The notes beneath the pieces are model-generated. The model made no database searches and was not told the DNA's origin. It saw nothing but the letters and a program-made list of their open reading frames with translations. Shown here piece after piece: positions 60,097 through 64,000 of a stretch of 64,000 bases of DNA (position 1 is its first letter; every line of letters starts with the position of its first letter). The stretch is from Saprospiraceae bacterium (GTDB lineage Bacteria; Bacteroidota; Bacteroidia; Chitinophagales; Saprospiraceae): the NCBI GenBank assembly GCA_016722285.1, contig JADKGI010000015.1, positions 62,001 to 126,000 on the forward strand, read 5' to 3'. The translations under genes were made by a program, and so were the position numbers.

Positions 60097-60134
60097 TACT
60101 TCTTTTTATATTGGAAATCAATAAATAGTGGATA

Positions 60135-61313
60135 ATGTACTTTGAACTAACTGAAGAGCAACTTTCTGTCAAAGAAGCAGCAAAGGATTTTACTCTACAG
60201 GAATTATTGCCCGGAGTAATAGAAAGGGATCGTGATATGAAATATCCGACTGAACAGGTTCAAAAAATGGGAGAACTTGGTTTTCTGGGCATGATGGTGT
60301 CACCCCGATATGGTGGTGGAGGTATGGATACACTTTCTTATGTCCTTGCAATGGAAGAAATTAGCAAGGTTGACAGTTCCTGCTCCGTGATAATGTCTGT
60401 CAACAATTCTCTGGTATGCTGGGGCCTTGAAGAGTACGGTACTGAAGATCAAAAACAAAAATATCTTCCCAAGCTGACATCTGGAGAATGGATAGGATCA
60501 TTCTGCTTATCTGAGCCGGAAGCCGGAAGTGATGCAACAAGCCAGCGCACTACTGCTGTGGATATGGGTGATTATTATCTCCTGAACGGAACAAAAAACT
60601 GGATCACGAATGGGGGAAAATCCTCCTTACATCTGGTTATGGCCCAGACCAATGCGGAAAAAAGTCACCGGGGCATAAATGCTCTTATCGTGGAAGCATC
60701 CTGGCCCGGGGTACATATAGGAGCCAAAGAAGATAAACTTGGCATCCGGGCATCGGATACCCATACTATCATGTACAATGATGTGAAAGTACCTAAAAAT
60801 AACAGAATCGGAGATGATGGGTTTGGCTTTAAGTTTGCCATGAAAGTACTTTCAGGTGGTCGAATAGGTATTGCTGCTCAGGCTCTGGGGATCGCTTCAG
60901 GGGCTTATGAACTGGCATTAAAATATTCTAAGCAACGCGAAGCTTTTGGCAAACCAATAAGCCAACATCAGGCTATAGCTTTCAAACTGGCAGATATGGC
61001 CACAGAAATAGAAGCTGCCCGTTTGTTGGTGTACAGAGCTGCCTGGATGAAAGATGAAGGCATGGATTATACATCATCAGCGGCGATGGCAAAACTCTTT
61101 GCATCTGAAGTAGCCATGAAGCACACTTCAGAAGCCATTCAGGTACACGGGGGATATGGATATGTCCGGGAGTATCATGTAGAGAGACTCATGAGAGATG
61201 CTAAGATCACACAGATTTATGAAGGAACATCAGAAATGCAGCGGGTAGTAATCAGCAGAAATATACTCAGCGGACAATTATACGAACCACTTTGGAAAAC
61301 AGAAACAGTCTGA
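60135..61313 (+). CDS. Acyl-CoA dehydrogenase (short-chain type)
   Basis: 392 residues, FAD-dependent alpha,beta-dehydrogenation of acyl-CoA. Signature CLSEPEAGSDA lies at about 125-135, the flavin-contacting ITNGG follows, the second signature is QVHGGYGYVREY, and the catalytic Glu363 is in QIYEGTSEMQR. The position of Glu and the overall length match butyryl-CoA/short-chain dehydrogenases of bacteria, so butyryl- or isobutyryl-type substrates are likely. Electrons would pass to ETF. The next gene overlaps its end by 22 bases. No beta-oxidation partner genes are in the window. Confidence 0.92.
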   Translation: MYFELTEEQLSVKEAAKDFTLQELLPGVIERDRDMKYPTEQVQKMGELGFLGMMVSPRYGGGGMDTLSYVLAMEEISKVDSSCSVIMSVNNSLVCWGLEEYGTEDQKQKYLPKLTSGEWIGSFCLSEPEAGSDATSQRTTAVDMGDYYLLNGTKNWITNGGKSSLHLVMAQTNAEKSHRGINALIVEASWPGVHIGAKEDKLGIRASDTHTIMYNDVKVPKNNRIGDDGFGFKFAMKVLSGGRIGIAAQALGIASGAYELALKYSKQREAFGKPISQHQAIAFKLADMATEIEAARLLVYRAAWMKDEGMDYTSSAAMAKLFASEVAMKHTSEAIQVHGGYGYVREYHVERLMRDAKITQIYEGTSEMQRVVISRNILSGQLYEPLWKTETV

Positions 61314-62416
61314 AAAATAAAATAAAATCAGGAGCAGGAAATGCATTTAAAATTGGCACTTTCTGGCAGATACCTGTAAAAATTCATTGGTCATTTGGAC
61401 TTTTACTATTGTTTGTGCTATATACAGCATTCACAAATGGTCTGAAGATGTGGCAAAGCATCGGATTTGTTTTTTATGTGTTATTGCTATTCCTGTGTGT
61501 CGTATTGCATGAGTATGGTCACGCACTGACGGCCAGAAGATATGGGGTCATCACTAGAGATATACTGTTATCGCCCATCGGAGGAGTGGCTCGTCTGGAG
61601 AGCATGCCCGATAAGCCTAAGCAAGAATTTTTTATAGCCATAGCTGGTCCTATTGTCAACATAATAATTGCTACCATACTTGGATTGATATTATTTTTCA
61701 CTACCGGTCAGATATTTCCTGATGTAAATGATTTTCGTTTTGATGATCCGGCAGAATTTGTGCGATATATTGCCTGGATGAACCTGGCACTTTTCATGTT
61801 CAATCTGATACCGGCTTTTCCGATGGATGGTGGTAGGATACTCAGGGCACTTCTCGCCGCAAAACTTGGAAAAGTCCGTGCTACCCACATCGCGATGCGC
61901 ATAGGAAGAATTCTTGCCATAGGCTTTGTGATTTTCGGAATATTTAATCAACAACTCATTCTGGCAATGATCGGACTATTTATATTTATGATGGCAGGTC
62001 AGGAATATGAACAAACCAGGGTCATGAGCATCCTGAGTAAAACGAGGGTAAGGGATATAATGAGGACATCATTTACAAAGCTGCATTTAAGTGATTCTTA
62101 TGCGCATGTTCTGGAAAAATATTACAGGGAAGGGGAGCAAAATTTTCTTGTTTTTGATTCAATGGGAAATTTGTCCGGGACTGTTCCCGAACTTTTTATA
62201 AAAGATACCATCAAAAATAATACGCCTGACAAATCAGTCAACCAACTCATGTCATCAAGGACTGCTAAAGTAAGCCCTGAAGATATGTTGAAAGATGTCA
62301 TAGAAAAGATGAAAACGGAAGGTGTTGCTATTGTGGCGGTAGAAGATAACAATCAACTCATCGGTATCCTTGACAGAAATAATATCGAAAACCACATCAA
62401 GCTAAAATCAGATTGA
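61292..62416 (+). CDS. Site-2-protease-like M50 metalloprotease with CBS domain pair
   Basis: 374 residues. Six or so membrane segments contain HEYGH (73-77; His73, Glu74, His77) and the third ligand in FPMDGG (Asp179). A C-terminal CBS pair follows (about 250-370: VRDIMRTSFTKLHLSDSYAH and VNQLMSSRTAKVSPEDML). The family cleaves membrane-spanning substrates such as anti-sigma factors; the CBS pair senses nucleotides in relatives. TTG at 61292 inside the acyl-CoA dehydrogenase gene is the only start that keeps the N-terminus, since the first ATG codon is after the first membrane segment. The 22-base overlap suggests translational coupling. Confidence 0.88.
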   Translation: MENRNSLKNKIKSGAGNAFKIGTFWQIPVKIHWSFGLLLLFVLYTAFTNGLKMWQSIGFVFYVLLLFLCVVLHEYGHALTARRYGVITRDILLSPIGGVARLESMPDKPKQEFFIAIAGPIVNIIIATILGLILFFTTGQIFPDVNDFRFDDPAEFVRYIAWMNLALFMFNLIPAFPMDGGRILRALLAAKLGKVRATHIAMRIGRILAIGFVIFGIFNQQLILAMIGLFIFMMAGQEYEQTRVMSILSKTRVRDIMRTSFTKLHLSDSYAHVLEKYYREGEQNFLVFDSMGNLSGTVPELFIKDTIKNNTPDKSVNQLMSSRTAKVSPEDMLKDVIEKMKTEGVAIVAVEDNNQLIGILDRNNIENHIKLKSD

Positions 62417-62493
62417 CACATGAGGTTGATTCAGGAATATAAAATGGATATTATCAGTTATATTTACTAGTTTCGCTACATTAAATTTTTGCC

Positions 62494-64000
62494 ATGACTC
62501 TCAGAAATTTTACCTGCATTTTTCTTTTGTGCTTTATCCTTGTCAATTTATCCGGTCAGGAACAACCTCCGGCAACAGCCAGCGAAATTCCGTATCTTTA
62601 CAATAAGGACCATCCTATATCCCGAATGAGATTTAAAGTGTTAAGTTCTAAGGTTCGGGATAATTCAATGCTTACCCATTCATTTTCTGATGAAATAAAA
62701 AAATTTGGGGGAAAAAAATATATACTCCTCAAACCATTAATTCTGGAGCAGGATATACCAACGCTTCAGCAACTTATCAAAAATGGCAAACTCACCTACA
62801 CCGATCTGGTGATGTTTTATATTTACAGGATTCACTTATATGAAAGCAACCCCGATTCTGCCCTTAATGCCATTATCAGTCTAAATCCTGAAGCCCTGAA
62901 CCAAGCAAAAATTTGTGACCGCGAAAAGCGAAAAAACAAGAAGAGGCACCCTATATACGGGATGCCGATCCTGTTGAAAGACAATATAGGCTTTTCAGGC
63001 ATTCCGACGACAGCCGGCGCCGAAGTGCTCATGAGTAATACAGCAAATGATGCATTTATAGTGAAAAAAATGAAAGAAAAAGGAGCCATTATACTTGGTA
63101 AAACCAATCTGAGTGAATGGGCATATTACTTTTGTAATGGATGCCCGGTAGGATATAGTGCTGTCGGTGGACAGAGCTTAAACCCTTACGGAAAGATGAT
63201 TTTTGAAACAGGCGGGTCAAGTTCGGGAAGTGGCATAGCTGTAGCTGCAAATTATGCCGTTGCAGCCGTAGGAACCGAAACATCAGGCTCTATTTTGTCA
63301 CCTTCCTCCATGAATTCGGTGACAGGTCTGAAGCCTACTGTGGGTCTCCTGAGCAGATCGGGGATTGTACCCATTTCAAGTACACTCGATACACCGGGCC
63401 CCATGACAAAAAATGTCACAGACAATGCTATTTTGCTCGATGCCATGACAGGATATGACGGCAGTGATCAAGCTTCAGATATCAATTCAGGCAAAATAAT
63501 TTATCAGAAAAAATTAACAAAATTACCGATGAAAGGCAAAAGAATCGGCATTTTTAAAAACCTGATGGAATTGCCAAATTATGCACAAATATCCGATATT
63601 TTGAAAGAGCAGGGAGCAATCGTCATTGAAATGGATAGCAAATCACCTGACCTTCCCGGATTTCGATCCATACTAAGCATTGATATGAAATATGATCTTC
63701 CAAGCTATCTTGCAACATACGCATCGGATAATATCAAAGTAAAGGATATAAAAGATATTATTGCTTATAATAACCAGAATATTGCCGTCAGGGCTCCTTA
63801 TGGTCAGGGGCTATTTGAAGGGATATACACTGACACCACATCTGATGTTTCCATTAAAACTATAAAAAATGATTTGGAGAAGATAGCGAAATCCTTCTTT
63901 AATGACATGATAAAAAAAGATAACCTGGATATCATACTGTCTGTCAACAACATGCACGCCGGAATAGCTGCTGCTGCCAAATTTCCTTGCCTGACTTTGC
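62494..64000 (+). CDS. Secreted amidase-signature enzyme, cut by the window end
   Basis: 502 codons visible, open to the window edge. A Sec signal (TLRNFTCIFLLCFILVNLSG) is followed at about residues 70-480 by an amidase-signature domain. The Ser-cisSer-Lys triad is visible: Lys in MPILLKDNIGF, the cis-Ser in GGSSSGSGIAV and the nucleophile Ser in GTETSGSILSPSS. It resembles secreted GatA-like amidases of Bacteroidota; the substrate is unknown. It is not the tRNA amidotransferase subunit, because it has a signal peptide and no gatB/gatC partners are visible. Confidence 0.9.
   Translation, partial: MTLRNFTCIFLLCFILVNLSGQEQPPATASEIPYLYNKDHPISRMRFKVLSSKVRDNSMLTHSFSDEIKKFGGKKYILLKPLILEQDIPTLQQLIKNGKLTYTDLVMFYIYRIHLYESNPDSALNAIISLNPEALNQAKICDREKRKNKKRHPIYGMPILLKDNIGFSGIPTTAGAEVLMSNTANDAFIVKKMKEKGAIILGKTNLSEWAYYFCNGCPVGYSAVGGQSLNPYGKMIFETGGSSSGSGIAVAANYAVAAVGTETSGSILSPSSMNSVTGLKPTVGLLSRSGIVPISSTLDTPGPMTKNVTDNAILLDAMTGYDGSDQASDINSGKIIYQKKLTKLPMKGKRIGIFKNLMELPNYAQISDILKEQGAIVIEMDSKSPDLPGFRSILSIDMKYDLPSYLATYASDNIKVKDIKDIIAYNNQNIAVRAPYGQGLFEGIYTDTTSDVSIKTIKNDLEKIAKSFFNDMIKKDNLDIILSVNNMHAGIAAAAKFPCLTL

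Noticed and set aside
62494..64000. GatA subunit of the tRNA amidotransferase
   Set aside because: It has a Sec signal peptide and an N-terminal extension, with no gatB/gatC nearby; better placed with secreted amidases.

Overview
The window is a piece of the chromosome of a Bacteroidota bacterium, most likely a Saprospiria-type environmental lineage. The evidence is: three enormous surface proteins ending in the C-terminal tail recognised by the type IX secretion system (T9SS); SdrD-B-like and DUF11-like repeats typical of that group; the operon order pheA - aminotransferase - tyrA - fused DAHP synthase/chorismate mutase; a GT117/DUF2723 membrane protein; promoters of the Bacteroidota type (TAnnTTTG at -7); and A-rich regions instead of Shine-Dalgarno sites. 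No rRNA, tRNA, phage, IS element or CRISPR array was recognised.

Layout. 1-409: 3' end of an Omp85/BamA-like barrel gene. 410-4803: aromatic amino-acid operon (pheA, aminotransferase, tyrA, aroF-aroQ fusion), headed by a leader that looks like a classical Phe/Tyr transcription attenuator: a 22-codon leader ORF with 5 Phe and 3 Tyr codons inside 11, then mutually exclusive antiterminator and terminator hairpins. 4827-6143: murA on the minus strand, with Asp in place of the catalytic Cys. 6406-39951: a 33.5 kb minus-strand block with a small secreted protein of unknown function and three giant surface-protein genes, here called A (6975-12674), B (12895-24267) and C (24943-39951). Each has a signal peptide at one end and a T9SS tail at the other, but each is cut into several open frames by small indels. 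Comparing near-identical tandem repeats (702, 909, ~450, 387 and 1080 nt) locates most of the indels; many are in homopolymers or are compensated close by, so consensus errors in hard-to-polish repeats are the likeliest cause.

39952-46907: divergent plus-strand set: a UvrD-type helicase fused to a PD-(D/E)XK nuclease with a probable Fe-S cluster (one frameshift), a single-chain DNA methyltransferase-restriction endonuclease fusion, and a class V aminotransferase whose twin-arginine signal is visible once two T-run indels are allowed. 47194-49276: minus-strand sulfur operon (sulfide:quinone oxidoreductase-like, TusE/DsrC-like, DsrE-like). 49477-52171: Ogt/MGMT-type repair protein and a Kef/CPA2 antiporter. 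52478-64000: plus-strand housekeeping genes: GT117/DUF2723 protein, rpiB, M28 peptidase, an AIM24 gene remnant, nudK, S66 LD-carboxypeptidase, acyl-CoA dehydrogenase, M50 protease with CBS domains, and a secreted amidase cut by the window end.

How the genes work together: the first operon converts central metabolites to Phe and Tyr and appears to sense charged tRNA-Phe/tRNA-Tyr through its leader. The giant proteins would be exported by Sec and T9SS and fixed on the cell surface. The sulfur trio would oxidise sulfide and pass on persulfide. The methyltransferase-endonuclease gene, AT-richer than its neighbours, looks like a defence cargo beside the helicase-nuclease. The strongest candidate for something undescribed is the Phe/Tyr attenuator; the giant repeat proteins are the most striking structural feature.
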